From the NCBI GenBank assembly GCA_965261725.1, contig CBDHDU010000015.1:1-64000 (forward strand): DNA of 64,000 nucleotides, given 5' to 3'. A program made the translations under genes and the position numbers. The notes beneath the pieces are model-generated. The model worked only from the letters and a program-made list of their open reading frames with translations, was not told the DNA's origin and did no database searches. Positions 16,270 to 25,338 of the stretch are shown here, in pieces. Numbering within the stretch: position 1 is the first letter of the stretch; each line of letters begins with the position of its first letter. The DNA is from CANDOC01 sp965261725 (GTDB taxonomy: Bacteria > Pseudomonadota > Gammaproteobacteria > Pseudomonadales > Endozoicomonadaceae).

Positions 16270-17946
16270 TTATTGCCCAACCTCAAGGCTACTAAGCACT
16301 TTAGCCCTGTTTTCCAGTGCGCCTTGCTGAGCCACCAGTTTTTGAAGCTCACTCAGTTTCTTATGAATAGCTTCTGGGTTGATCTGCCCGGACTGAACCC
16401 TGCTCAGATATGAATGCTGTCTTTTGAGCTTTTTCAGACCTTTTTCAATATCTGCCACTTCCGAAGAATAAAAGACTTTTACGGCTCTTCTCATTCGAAC
16501 ACGCTTATGAATATCTCTCTGCAGCTCTGCCCGGCTCATATTAATGACAAGTGCTTTACCTAACTGTTTCAGGGTAGCTTCCTGCCGCTTGATATCCTGA
16601 CGCAACTGATTCAGACGCTGGGGCAGATCTGTTTCGGTTTGAGCAAACCGATGGCTATATTGATGCAGATTTTCCCTGCTAAGACTCAAACCCCGGACAC
16701 CTCGGAACTTTGTGCGATTCAGATTCATGATTTGTCGGTCGACACGGACCACGAGCGCCGTCTGCGCCTTATTCATCTTATTACGCTGGCTTTTATTGCT
16801 TCTAAGTGCTTCCCGGCGAATATAGTTGTCAGGGATTTGAGCCCTGTCTTCTTCGGTTTGAAGTTCAAGCGCCTGCTCTGCAGATCCGGGCACACCTGTT
16901 AATGATTCATAGCTTTCGCGATGGTGAGCCACTTCCAGCTGCAATTTTTCCATTGAAGCCTGTAATTCGACTTCACGTTCAAAAGAGTAATTGACGCCTT
17001 CGAGCAAGTCGGCACCCGTAGCCGCCTGTTTATGTAATCCCTGCTTACTATCCAGTTCTGTTTCCAGTTGTGTCCGCCGCTTGCTCAACTGGCTGTATTG
17101 AGGATCATTTTCTAATCGCTCTTTTTCTGCCTGATAATTCGCATGCAGTTGCTGCAGTTTTTGTTCACTTTTCTGTTTTTGCCCTCTGGTTAACAAAACC
17201 TTAAATTTGGATTTCTGCCATTGATAAGCCGCACCCAGCTGATTTTTTTTCTGCGCCATACTGACCAGTTGGGTCTGTATTCCATCAATTTCCACCTGCA
17301 GGGCTGCACAGTCCTGCTGTAACACCAAACACTGTTGACCAGCCTTTTCAAGGGCAACCTTACATTGCCCTGGTAAGCCTTCTGATTCTGAAAGATTAAG
17401 CCTGATGCCCTCAGGCTGTGGCCAGGATACCCCTTCGAGCAGTGTTAACCGTTGTGAACGACTCTCTTTTATTTCCCGCCGATCTGATTCCACTGTAGCC
17501 AAGTCCTTACGGGCATGGGCCATTCGGGTCAGCGCTATATTTTCCAGAGAACTGTCTCGCAACCACGCTTTCTTGCCTGCTGCATACACACCCTTGCATG
17601 CCCCGGTCGCCACTGATACCGGGACACTCACAATCATTTCATACCAGTAGTCAGTTTCATTAACAGCCTTTCTGAAACCCTCTTTGATAGATTTTTCCAC
17701 ATCCGCCAAAAAAGCAGTAATTTTGCTGGAGCGGGTAACTTGATATTCATGTAATAATTTTGTGCGAGCAGAGGCAGGAGAGGTATCAATTTTTCCCGCA
17801 ACACGGTTTTCTTGCGGGTGTGACGCTATCTTCCGTGCCCCATGTTGGACAGCAGAGGTTTGATGATCATCATCTCTGTTTTCGGCCTGAGATAAATCTA
17901 TCTGATTATGAGTTGATGCAGACCGGTCTGACCCTGTGACGCCCAT
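16270..17946 (-). CDS. Coiled-coil protein, effector-like N-terminus
   Basis: The 558-residue product has a Ser/Asp/Gln-rich disordered N-terminus (~1-70), one moderately hydrophobic stretch around 105-125 (EMIVSVPVSVATGACKGVYA), then a very long region of Lys/Glu/Gln/Leu heptads (about 140-550), a predicted coiled coil with several breaks. There is no catalytic motif. It stands alone between small hypotheticals and the symporter operon. The N-terminal style matches the large protein at 11217-12878, and long coiled coils are common in secreted effectors of symbionts and pathogens. A structural or cytoskeletal role is equally possible. Confidence 0.55.
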   Translation of the reverse strand: MGVTGSDRSASTHNQIDLSQAENRDDDHQTSAVQHGARKIASHPQENRVAGKIDTSPASARTKLLHEYQVTRSSKITAFLADVEKSIKEGFRKAVNETDYWYEMIVSVPVSVATGACKGVYAAGKKAWLRDSSLENIALTRMAHARKDLATVESDRREIKESRSQRLTLLEGVSWPQPEGIRLNLSESEGLPGQCKVALEKAGQQCLVLQQDCAALQVEIDGIQTQLVSMAQKKNQLGAAYQWQKSKFKVLLTRGQKQKSEQKLQQLHANYQAEKERLENDPQYSQLSKRRTQLETELDSKQGLHKQAATGADLLEGVNYSFEREVELQASMEKLQLEVAHHRESYESLTGVPGSAEQALELQTEEDRAQIPDNYIRREALRSNKSQRNKMNKAQTALVVRVDRQIMNLNRTKFRGVRGLSLSRENLHQYSHRFAQTETDLPQRLNQLRQDIKRQEATLKQLGKALVINMSRAELQRDIHKRVRMRRAVKVFYSSEVADIEKGLKKLKRQHSYLSRVQSGQINPEAIHKKLSELQKLVAQQGALENRAKVLSSLEVGQ

Positions 17947-18221
17947 GATTCAGTTCCATTGCTTTATTATCATTCCCTGTTATTCAGTGTAGTCCGTATA
18001 GCAGGCATAGAAGCAGAAACCAGCAGGAAGAGAAATACCCCCCTTAATATCCGTACAGTTTTTTATGTCCAGATGATGACATCATCAATAAGCATGATAT
18101 GGTTATAAACGCAGTCATTATAAAAATAATAATCAGAAGTTCCGGTTGATTCCCTCTCGTTCTGTAGCATTCACCGCCTCAGTACCAGTGTCCGGCTCTT
18201 CGCATAGGGAGATGCATTGCC

Positions 18222-18533
18222 ATGGCTGACCAAAAGTCAGCGGCAGCTGCCGCTTATTGGAAAGAAAATATTCGTCTTTTATTAACTCTGTTAACGATCT
18301 GGTTCGCCGTCTCATTCGGCTGTGGAATCCTGTTTGTGGATCAGCTTGACCAAATACAGTTTGGTGGCTTCCCGCTCGGATTCTGGTTTGCTCAGCAAGG
18401 TTCCATTTATAGTTTTCTTGCGCTGATCTTCTTTTATATCTGGCGGATGAATGCGCTGGATCACAAGTATGATGTTGATGAGCCAGAGGAAGGCTCTCTG
18501 ACAAACTCTGACAAAGTGGAGGTCGCAGAATGA
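18222..18533 (+). CDS. DUF4212 small membrane subunit of sodium:solute symporter
   Basis: This 103-residue protein has two membrane helices (LLLTLLTIWFAVSFGCGILF and GSIYSFLALIFFYIWRMNAL) preceded by AAAYWKENIRL, the DUF4212 signature, and an acidic tail. GGGAG precedes the ATG. It overlaps the following symporter gene by four bases (ATGA). DUF4212 proteins regularly accompany this symporter subfamily and are taken as its small subunit. Confidence 0.9.
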   Translation: MADQKSAAAAAYWKENIRLLLTLLTIWFAVSFGCGILFVDQLDQIQFGGFPLGFWFAQQGSIYSFLALIFFYIWRMNALDHKYDVDEPEEGSLTNSDKVEVAE

Positions 18534-20335
18534 GTACCGAAATGCTGACCTACCTGTTTGTCGGGGCTTCCTTTGCTCTTTATATCGGTATCGCCATCTG
18601 GTCGCGAGCCGGATCAACCGGTGAGTATTATGTTGCCGGTAAAGGCGTCCACCCGGTCGCCAATGGTATGGCAACCGGAGCTGACTGGATGTCTGCAGCA
18701 TCGTTTATATCGATGGCGGGTATTATTTCATTTGTTGGCCGTGATGGTGCTGTGTACCTGATGGGCTGGACCGGTGGCTATGTCTTGCTGGCGATGTGTC
18801 TGGCACCTTACCTTAGGAAATTTGGTAAGTTTACGGTGCCGGATTTTATCGGGGATCGTTATTACTCCCAGGTAGCACGGGTGGTTGCCGTCATCTGCGT
18901 AATCTTTATCTCGTTCACCTATGTAGCAGGACAGATGCGCGGTGTGGGCATTGTATTCTCCCGCTACCTTGAAATAGACATCACCATGGGTGTGGTTGTC
19001 GGAATGGCGATCGTCTTCTTTTATGCAGTTTTAGGTGGCATGAAAGGCATTACCTATACGCAGGTAGCACAGTACTGTGTAATGATTTTTGCCTTTATGG
19101 TGCCTGCGATTTTCATTTCCATGATGATTACCGGCAACCCGATTCCACAATTAGGGTTTGGTAGTGATGTGATTGGCACCAGTACATCGGTATTGGAGAA
19201 GCTGGACGGCCTTTCTGCTGAACTGGGTTTTGCTCAATATACCGACGGCTCCAAATCCACCATTGATATGTTCTTTATTACTATGGCGCTGATGGTCGGT
19301 ACCGCCGGTCTGCCCCATGTTATTGTCCGCTTCTTTACAACGCCAACCGTACGGGACGCACGGAAGTCTGCCGGTTATGCACTGTTGTTTATTGCCATTC
19401 TTTATACAACCGCACCGGCTGTTGCCAGTTTTGCCCGGATCAATCTGCTTAATACTGTCAGCGAAGCGTCATACGACGACTTACCTGAATGGTTTGCTAA
19501 CTGGGAAGATTCAGGTCTGATTGCCTGGCTGGATAAAAATGAAGACGGCAAGATTCAGTACACCGCCGGTAAGGCCATGGAAGGTAAACCGCAATTTACT
19601 GAAGAGCGTGGTGGGAATGGTGAACGTCTCCTGGCTAACACTGCGACTGATAATGAGAACGAGCTGTATGTCGACCGGGATATTATGGTGCTCGCCAACC
19701 CTGAAATAGCGCAATTGCCAAGCTGGGTCATTGCACTGGTCGCTGCCGGTGGCCTTGCCGCAGCACTTTCAACAGCCGCAGGTTTGTTATTGGTTATTTC
19801 AACGTCAATCTCTCACGACCTGTTGAAAAAGAACCTGATGCCCAATATTTCCGATAAGCAGGAACTACTGGCTGCTCGTATCGCCGCCGCTGTAGCGATT
19901 GTGATTGCCGGATTATTTGGTATCTATCCACCAGCGTTTGTGGCGCAGGTGGTCGCGTTTGCCTTCGGCCTTGCAGCCGCATCATTCTTCCCGGCTATTC
20001 TGATGGGTATTTTCTATAAACGAATGAACAAGGAAGGTGCCGTCTCCGGCATGATTGCCGGACTGGTGTTTACCTTCAGTTATATTGTTTATTTCAAGTT
20101 TATTGATCCGTCTGCCAATAATGCAGAACACTGGTGGTTTGGTATTTCACCGGAAGGCATTGGAACGCTCGGCATGCTGTTAAACCTGACGGTATCAATG
20201 GTTATCTGCCATCTGACAGCTGCGCCTCCAAAGCATATTCAGGAACTAGTGGAAAATATCCGGATTCCGCGTGGTGACGGTGCACCGGTTGAAGAAGGTA
20301 TTGGTGCTGAAGTTGAGCGCCCAGCCAAAGCATAA
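18530..20335 (+). CDS. Sodium:solute symporter (acetate/small acid type)
   Basis: The 601-residue integral membrane protein of the SSS family is related to ActP. Blocks include YYVAGKGVHPVANGMATGAD, WMSAASFISMAG, GLPHVIVRFFTTPTVRDARK, and LAAALSTAAGLLLVISTSIS containing the Na2-site serines. A ~90-residue hydrophilic loop with an EF-hand-like DKNEDGKI at about 332-339 lies in the middle, as seen in this ActP-like subgroup. Likely cargo is acetate or another short carboxylate; not provable here. Co-translated with the DUF4212 gene and followed by a terminator. Confidence 0.9.
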   Translation: MSTEMLTYLFVGASFALYIGIAIWSRAGSTGEYYVAGKGVHPVANGMATGADWMSAASFISMAGIISFVGRDGAVYLMGWTGGYVLLAMCLAPYLRKFGKFTVPDFIGDRYYSQVARVVAVICVIFISFTYVAGQMRGVGIVFSRYLEIDITMGVVVGMAIVFFYAVLGGMKGITYTQVAQYCVMIFAFMVPAIFISMMITGNPIPQLGFGSDVIGTSTSVLEKLDGLSAELGFAQYTDGSKSTIDMFFITMALMVGTAGLPHVIVRFFTTPTVRDARKSAGYALLFIAILYTTAPAVASFARINLLNTVSEASYDDLPEWFANWEDSGLIAWLDKNEDGKIQYTAGKAMEGKPQFTEERGGNGERLLANTATDNENELYVDRDIMVLANPEIAQLPSWVIALVAAGGLAAALSTAAGLLLVISTSISHDLLKKNLMPNISDKQELLAARIAAAVAIVIAGLFGIYPPAFVAQVVAFAFGLAAASFFPAILMGIFYKRMNKEGAVSGMIAGLVFTFSYIVYFKFIDPSANNAEHWWFGISPEGIGTLGMLLNLTVSMVICHLTAAPPKHIQELVENIRIPRGDGAPVEEGIGAEVERPAKA

Positions 20336-20364
20336 TCAGCACTATTAGCTGAAGATAAAGAAAG

Positions 20365-20410
20365 AGCGCCGCACTGTTTATATACAGCGTGGCGCTTTTC
20401 TTTTCAGTCG
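20365..20410 (+). terminator. Rho-independent terminator after symporter operon
   Basis: AGCGCC pairs with GGCGCT across an A/T-rich loop with an inner TGT/ACA pair, followed by TTTTCTTTTC. It ends the DUF4212-symporter unit and separates it from the gamma-glutamylation operon. Confidence 0.75.
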
Positions 20411-20471
20411 TTTATGGCAATGTATTAGAAAGTACCAAGCCCAATAAAAAGAAGAACAATCGGAATTCATT

Positions 20472-21845
20472 ATGCTTAACCCCAGAGATGTACGCTCTGT
20501 TGACGACGCCAAGCGTATTGTCACCGAACATAATCTGACGCATGTAAAAGTCGGTTTGTTTGATAACGATGGGGTGATGCGTGGCAAATATATGAGCAAG
20601 GAGAAATTCTTCTCTGCTCTCGATAATGGTTTTGGATTCTGCGACGTTGTACTGGGCTGGGACTCCAAAGACCAGCTGTACGACAATGTGAAATACACCG
20701 GCTGGCATACCGGTTACCCAGATGCGCCAGTACGCATATTGCCGGAAACCTGTCGTGATATTCATACCGAGCCCGGCATGCTGCTGTTTATTGCTGAGTT
20801 TGCCGGGCAAACACAAACTATTTGCCCCCGCGCCACACTGCGGCGGGTAATCGAAGCCTGTCGGCAATTAGGTTATGAGCCTTTTGCTGCACTGGAATAT
20901 GAATTTTTCCTGTTTAAGGAAACACCCGAGTCCGTGAGAGAAAAAGGGTTTCGGAATCTGACACCTTTCACACCCGACTGGTTTGGCTATTCCATGCTGC
21001 GTAATTCGGTGCATTCCGGTTTATATCAGCAAATATTGGAGATGGCTGATGTGATGGATTTCCCTCTGGAAGGCATTCATACCGAAACCGGCCCCGGTGT
21101 TATTGAAGCCGCTATTGCTGTTGATGAGGCAGGTAGCGCTGCCGATAAAGCGGCTCTGTTTAAAACGTTTATTAAGGTACTGGCTCAACGCAATGAGCTG
21201 ATGGCGACGTTTATGGCCAAGTGGTCAGCAAACTATCCCGGTCAAAGTGGTCATATTCATTTATCCCTGCGGGATATTGACGACAATACCTCTACATTTT
21301 ACGACGCTGATCAACCTCACAATATCAGCGATATCCAGCGTTACTTTCTTGCTGGCCAACAAAAATTGATGCCTGAATTTCTGTGTATGCTGGCACCTAC
21401 CGTAAACAGCTATACCCGGATGATTCCCGGTTTCTGGGCGCCAACGGATGCCACCTGGGGTGTTGAAAACAGAACGACTGCATTGCGTGTTATTACCGGG
21501 TCAGAAAAATCCCAGCGGGTTGAATACCGGCTGGGGGCGGCTGATGCCAACCCGTATCTGGCATTGGCTGCCGCTCTGGCATCCGGGCTTTGCGGTATTC
21601 TGAATCAATGGGAGCCTTTACCTCAGGTAACGGGTAATGCCTATGATCAAAAGCACCCTGCGGAACTGGCTCTTCCTTCAACTCTCTGGGAAGCCGCTCA
21701 GCGATTTAATCAATCGCAGGCAGCGATTGATATGTTTGGGTCCGCGTTTGTCGAACACTTTGCCGCATCACGGGAATGGGAAGAACGGGAGTTCCGCAAA
21801 CATATTACCGACTGGGAAATGGATCGCTATTTTGAAATTATCTGA
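20472..21845 (+). CDS. Glutamine synthetase-like gamma-glutamyl-amine ligase
   Basis: A 457-residue member of the glutamine synthetase family in the PuuA/GlnT-like branch. The catalytic blocks are EYEFFLF, ETGPGVIEAA, GQSGHIHLSL, and NRTTALRVI with the ATP/Glu-binding Arg, then QRVEYRLGAADANPYL. The usual adenylylation site of true GS is absent. Such enzymes ligate glutamate to an amine (putrescine, ethanolamine, isopropylamine and so on). It heads a four-gene unit with ALDH, iron-ADH and a class I amidotransferase, which fits oxidation of an alcohol-bearing gamma-glutamyl amide. Ethanolamine is the simplest candidate substrate. Confidence 0.85.
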   Translation: MLNPRDVRSVDDAKRIVTEHNLTHVKVGLFDNDGVMRGKYMSKEKFFSALDNGFGFCDVVLGWDSKDQLYDNVKYTGWHTGYPDAPVRILPETCRDIHTEPGMLLFIAEFAGQTQTICPRATLRRVIEACRQLGYEPFAALEYEFFLFKETPESVREKGFRNLTPFTPDWFGYSMLRNSVHSGLYQQILEMADVMDFPLEGIHTETGPGVIEAAIAVDEAGSAADKAALFKTFIKVLAQRNELMATFMAKWSANYPGQSGHIHLSLRDIDDNTSTFYDADQPHNISDIQRYFLAGQQKLMPEFLCMLAPTVNSYTRMIPGFWAPTDATWGVENRTTALRVITGSEKSQRVEYRLGAADANPYLALAAALASGLCGILNQWEPLPQVTGNAYDQKHPAELALPSTLWEAAQRFNQSQAAIDMFGSAFVEHFAASREWEEREFRKHITDWEMDRYFEII

Positions 21846-21927
21846 AAACATTTCAGCCTGCAAAGAAAGCCTCTGCTAGTGTCATTGACAGCAGCTCAAA
21901 ATCATAACATTCGTGAGCAGAATAAAG

Positions 21928-23319
21928 ATGAATGACATGCTGAAAGTTATTTCCCCTGTTGATGGTTCTGTCTATGCTGAGCGGGAACTGGCCTCTGCCA
22001 GACAGGTTCAGCAAACACTGCAAAAGGCGCAGCAGGCACAGGCTGAATGGCAACAGCTTACTATTGCTCAACGTGCAACTTTATGTACAAAAGCCGTTGA
22101 TGCTTTTATCAGCCAAAAAGAAATTATTGCTGAAGAAATCTGCTGGCAGATGGGGCGGCCGATTCGTTACTGCGCAGGTGAAGTTGCCGGTTTTGAAGAA
22201 CGTGCCCGGCATATGATTGAGATCGCAGAGGAAGCACTGACACCAGTGAGCTTACCCGATAAACCGGGCTTTCAACGCTGGATTACACGTGAAGCGCTGG
22301 GTACCGTTTTTGTTATTGCGCCCTGGAATTACCCTTACCTGACCGCTGTGAATTCAATCATTCCGGCACTCATGGCAGGTAACACGGTCATTCTGAAACA
22401 CTCTGCACAAACACCACTTTGCGCGGAAAGGCTGGCAGAAGCATTTTCTGTGGCAGGCTTGCCCGAAGGCATATTTCAATATCTCCATCTTTCCCATCAG
22501 GCTACCGAACAGCTGATGCAAACCAGCGGTATCGATTATGTTGCTTTCACAGGTTCCGTGGCCGGTGGCAGCATGGTCGAAAAAGCGATTGCCGGGCGTT
22601 TTATTGGCTCGGGTCTTGAGCTGGGAGGCAAAGACCCGGCTTACGTAAGATCTGATGCCAATATTCAGCAGGCAGTTGAAACTGTTATTGATGGTGCTTT
22701 TTTTAACTCCGGCCAGTCTTGTTGCGGTATTGAACGTGTTTATGTACATGAGGATATACACGACGAGTTTGTAGAACAGGCTGTATCTCTGGTTAAAGAT
22801 TATAAACTCGGCAGACCCGATAATCCGGAAATAACACTCGGTCCCGTCGTTCGCCCGGCTGCTGCTGAATTTATAAATGAACAAATGGCTGATGCTATAA
22901 AGCAAGGCGCCAAAAGCCATATTTCATCAACAGACTTTCCCCCCACACAATCAGAGTCAACTTATCTTGCACCACAGGTTTTAACAGAAGTTAATCATTC
23001 CATGCGACTGATGACGGAAGAATCATTTGGCCCTGTCGTCGGTATACAAAAAGTATCTTCCGATGATGAAGCTATTACGCTGATGAACGACAGTGAATAT
23101 GGATTGACCGCATCTGTCTTCACCCGGGATATTGAGCATGGCATTGCCATTGGCAAACAGCTGGAAACCGGCACGTTCTTTATCAACCGCTGCGACTACC
23201 TTGATCCTGCATTGGCATGGACAGGTGTCAAAAAGTCCGGGCGCGGCTGTACTTTATCCCGTTTAGGATATGAGTCGCTTACCCGGCCAAAGTCCTTTCA
23301 TATTAAAGCGGTTCAGTAA
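21928..23319 (+). CDS. Aldehyde dehydrogenase (NAD(P)+)
   Basis: This 463-residue ALDH-superfamily enzyme has VIAPWNYPYLTAVNSIIPAL (oxyanion Asn), VAFTGSVAGGSMVEKA, LELGGKDPAYV with the general base Glu and FNSGQSCCGIERVYV with the catalytic Cys, plus ESFGPVVGI. The ATG at 21928 is chosen; a GTG at 21913 would add five residues. In this operon it probably oxidises a gamma-glutamyl-amino-aldehyde to the acid. Confidence 0.9.
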   Translation: MNDMLKVISPVDGSVYAERELASARQVQQTLQKAQQAQAEWQQLTIAQRATLCTKAVDAFISQKEIIAEEICWQMGRPIRYCAGEVAGFEERARHMIEIAEEALTPVSLPDKPGFQRWITREALGTVFVIAPWNYPYLTAVNSIIPALMAGNTVILKHSAQTPLCAERLAEAFSVAGLPEGIFQYLHLSHQATEQLMQTSGIDYVAFTGSVAGGSMVEKAIAGRFIGSGLELGGKDPAYVRSDANIQQAVETVIDGAFFNSGQSCCGIERVYVHEDIHDEFVEQAVSLVKDYKLGRPDNPEITLGPVVRPAAAEFINEQMADAIKQGAKSHISSTDFPPTQSESTYLAPQVLTEVNHSMRLMTEESFGPVVGIQKVSSDDEAITLMNDSEYGLTASVFTRDIEHGIAIGKQLETGTFFINRCDYLDPALAWTGVKKSGRGCTLSRLGYESLTRPKSFHIKAVQ

Positions 23320-23360
23320 TCTCCCCCATAACGAATGATCACAATACAGGGTAACTGTCT

Positions 23361-24530
23361 ATGAAGCCTGATCACTTTACTGCCAGCTGGAATTATCCCA
23401 CTTCGGTACGCTCCGGTATTGGCCGTATCAGTGAACTCCCGGCGGCCTGTAATGAGTTAGGTATCTCTGCGCCTTTACTGGTTACCGATCCCGGCTTAGC
23501 TGTTCAGCCTTTCGTGGTTGATGCCCTGACCGACTGTCAGGAGCAGGGGCTCTTTTGTCATCTGTTCTCGAACATCAAAAGCAACCCTGTTGTTCAGAAT
23601 GTGATGGATGGCGTCGAAGCTTATCGTAATGGTCACCACGACGGCATTATTGCTTTTGGCGGCGGCTCCGCGCTGGATGCCGGTAAAGCCATTGCGCTGA
23701 TGACCGGACAAAGCCGACCCATCTGGGATTTTGAAGATATAGGCGATAACTGGCGACGGGTTATTGCTGAAGCAGTTCCGCCGATTATTGCGATTCCCAC
23801 AACCGCTGGCACCGGTTCTGAAGTAGGTCGTGCAGCCGTTATCACGGATACAAATAAACATCTGAAACGGCTGCTGTTTCACCCCAGGCTACTTCCCGAA
23901 ATTGTTATTCTCGATCCGAACCTGACGGTTGGCCTGCCTCCGAAAATAACAGCAGCAACCGGCATGGATGCCCTGTCTCACAATCTGGAAGCTTACTGTT
24001 CTCCACTGTATCACCCGATGGCTCAGGGGATTGCCATTGAAGGGATACGATTAATCAAAGAATATTTACCCTGTGCAGTCATGTACGGTGATGATATTGA
24101 AGCCCGCACTCAGATGCTGGTCGCCTCAAGCATGGGCGCTACTGCGTTTCAGAAAGGACTGGGCGGAATGCATGCGCTGGCACACCCGCTTGGTGCCATT
24201 TATGATGCTCACCATGGCTTACTGAATGCCATCCTGATGCCATACGTCCTCGATGCCAACCGCAGTGTTATTGAGATTTCAATTGACCGCCTGGCAAGTT
24301 ACCTGCAACTGGATGACTGTTCATTCGATGGTTTTATGGGATGGATTCTGGGATTACGTGCCAGCCTGGGTATCCCGCACAATCTGAGTGAAATCGGTAT
24401 CGATGAACAACAGCTGGTTCATATTGGCATGATGGCAGTAGAAGACCCCTCTGCAGCCACAAATCCTATTAGCTTTACAGCTGAGCAATATACTGAAATC
24501 TGCCGTAATGCAGTGCGCGGGCAATTATAA
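23361..24530 (+). CDS. Iron-containing alcohol dehydrogenase
   Basis: A 389-residue group III ADH with GGGSALDAGKAIAL (NAD-binding GGGSxxD), TTAGTGSEVGRAAVI, MDALSHNLEAYCS and the metal ligands in HALAHPLGAIYDAHHGLLNA. It oxidises a primary alcohol to an aldehyde with NAD. Placed directly after the ALDH and before the amidotransferase, it supplies the oxidation step needed if the substrate of the ligase is an amino-alcohol. A puu-type putrescine pathway would use an amine oxidase (PuuB) here instead. Confidence 0.92.
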   Translation: MKPDHFTASWNYPTSVRSGIGRISELPAACNELGISAPLLVTDPGLAVQPFVVDALTDCQEQGLFCHLFSNIKSNPVVQNVMDGVEAYRNGHHDGIIAFGGGSALDAGKAIALMTGQSRPIWDFEDIGDNWRRVIAEAVPPIIAIPTTAGTGSEVGRAAVITDTNKHLKRLLFHPRLLPEIVILDPNLTVGLPPKITAATGMDALSHNLEAYCSPLYHPMAQGIAIEGIRLIKEYLPCAVMYGDDIEARTQMLVASSMGATAFQKGLGGMHALAHPLGAIYDAHHGLLNAILMPYVLDANRSVIEISIDRLASYLQLDDCSFDGFMGWILGLRASLGIPHNLSEIGIDEQQLVHIGMMAVEDPSAATNPISFTAEQYTEICRNAVRGQL

Positions 24531-24555
24531 TAACGGTGACAAAGGTAAGGTTCTG

Positions 24556-25275
24556 ATGAAAATCGGTATTCTGCAATGCGATGATGTGCAACCTCAGCTG
24601 CAGCCGGAGCATGGTAATTATCCAGCCATGTTCAAAACATTGTTTCACGCTATCGACCCGACCATTAATTTTGCAGTTTACCGGGTGATAGACAGTGAGC
24701 TGCCCGCCCATATTGATGAGTGCGACAGCTGGCTGATTACCGGCAGCCAGTACAGTGTTTATGACAAACTGGAATGGATACCTTTGCTTGAAGACTTTAT
24801 CCGTGACCTTTATCACAACAAGAAAAAACTTGTAGGCATCTGCTTTGGGCATCAGCTGATGGCACAGGCTCTCGGGGGAAAAGTAGAGAAATCAGATAAA
24901 GGCTGGAGGGTGGGTGTATCCGAAAATCAAATAATAGAAAAAAGAGAATGGATGACACCGGATAAAAAAGACATTGCCATACTGGTAAGCCATCAGGATC
25001 AGGTAACAGCATTACCTGAAGATACTGCAGCACTTGCAGCCAGTGATTTTTGTCCGTTTTACATCCTGCAATACAGTTCTCATTTTTTAAGCATTCAGGG
25101 GCATCCGGAATTCACTAAAAAATATTCCAAAGATTTGATGATAAGCCGTAAGGATCGTATCCCTGCAAATCGCATAAAAGCAGGCATCGAATCCTTACGC
25201 AAGGCAATAAACGGGGAACTGCTTACAAAATGGTGCTTACGCTTCCTGAGATCAGATGATAAGAAAGAACAGTAA
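24556..25275 (+). CDS. Class I glutamine amidotransferase / gamma-glutamyl hydrolase
   Basis: From the ATG at 24556 (MKIGILQCDDVQPQL, with AAGG upstream) the product has 239 residues. The triad is visible: Cys in GICFGHQLMAQALGG, and His and Glu in LSIQGHPEFTKKY. The family includes GMP synthase-like stand-alone amidotransferases, some of which hydrolyse gamma-glutamyl bonds (functionally like PuuD). As last gene of the operon it would release free glutamate and the oxidised amino acid. Confidence 0.88.
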   Translation: MKIGILQCDDVQPQLQPEHGNYPAMFKTLFHAIDPTINFAVYRVIDSELPAHIDECDSWLITGSQYSVYDKLEWIPLLEDFIRDLYHNKKKLVGICFGHQLMAQALGGKVEKSDKGWRVGVSENQIIEKREWMTPDKKDIAILVSHQDQVTALPEDTAALAASDFCPFYILQYSSHFLSIQGHPEFTKKYSKDLMISRKDRIPANRIKAGIESLRKAINGELLTKWCLRFLRSDDKKEQ

Positions 25276-25338
25276 TATCATATTGATATCCAGAGGCCAC
25301 CAGTTACAGCCCCTGTAATTCAGAACATCTGATATTGC

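Noticed and set aside
15806..16330. 174-codon plus-strand frame
   Set aside because: Antisense to the acidic hypothetical gene at 15848-16198; the sequence has no protein-like features.
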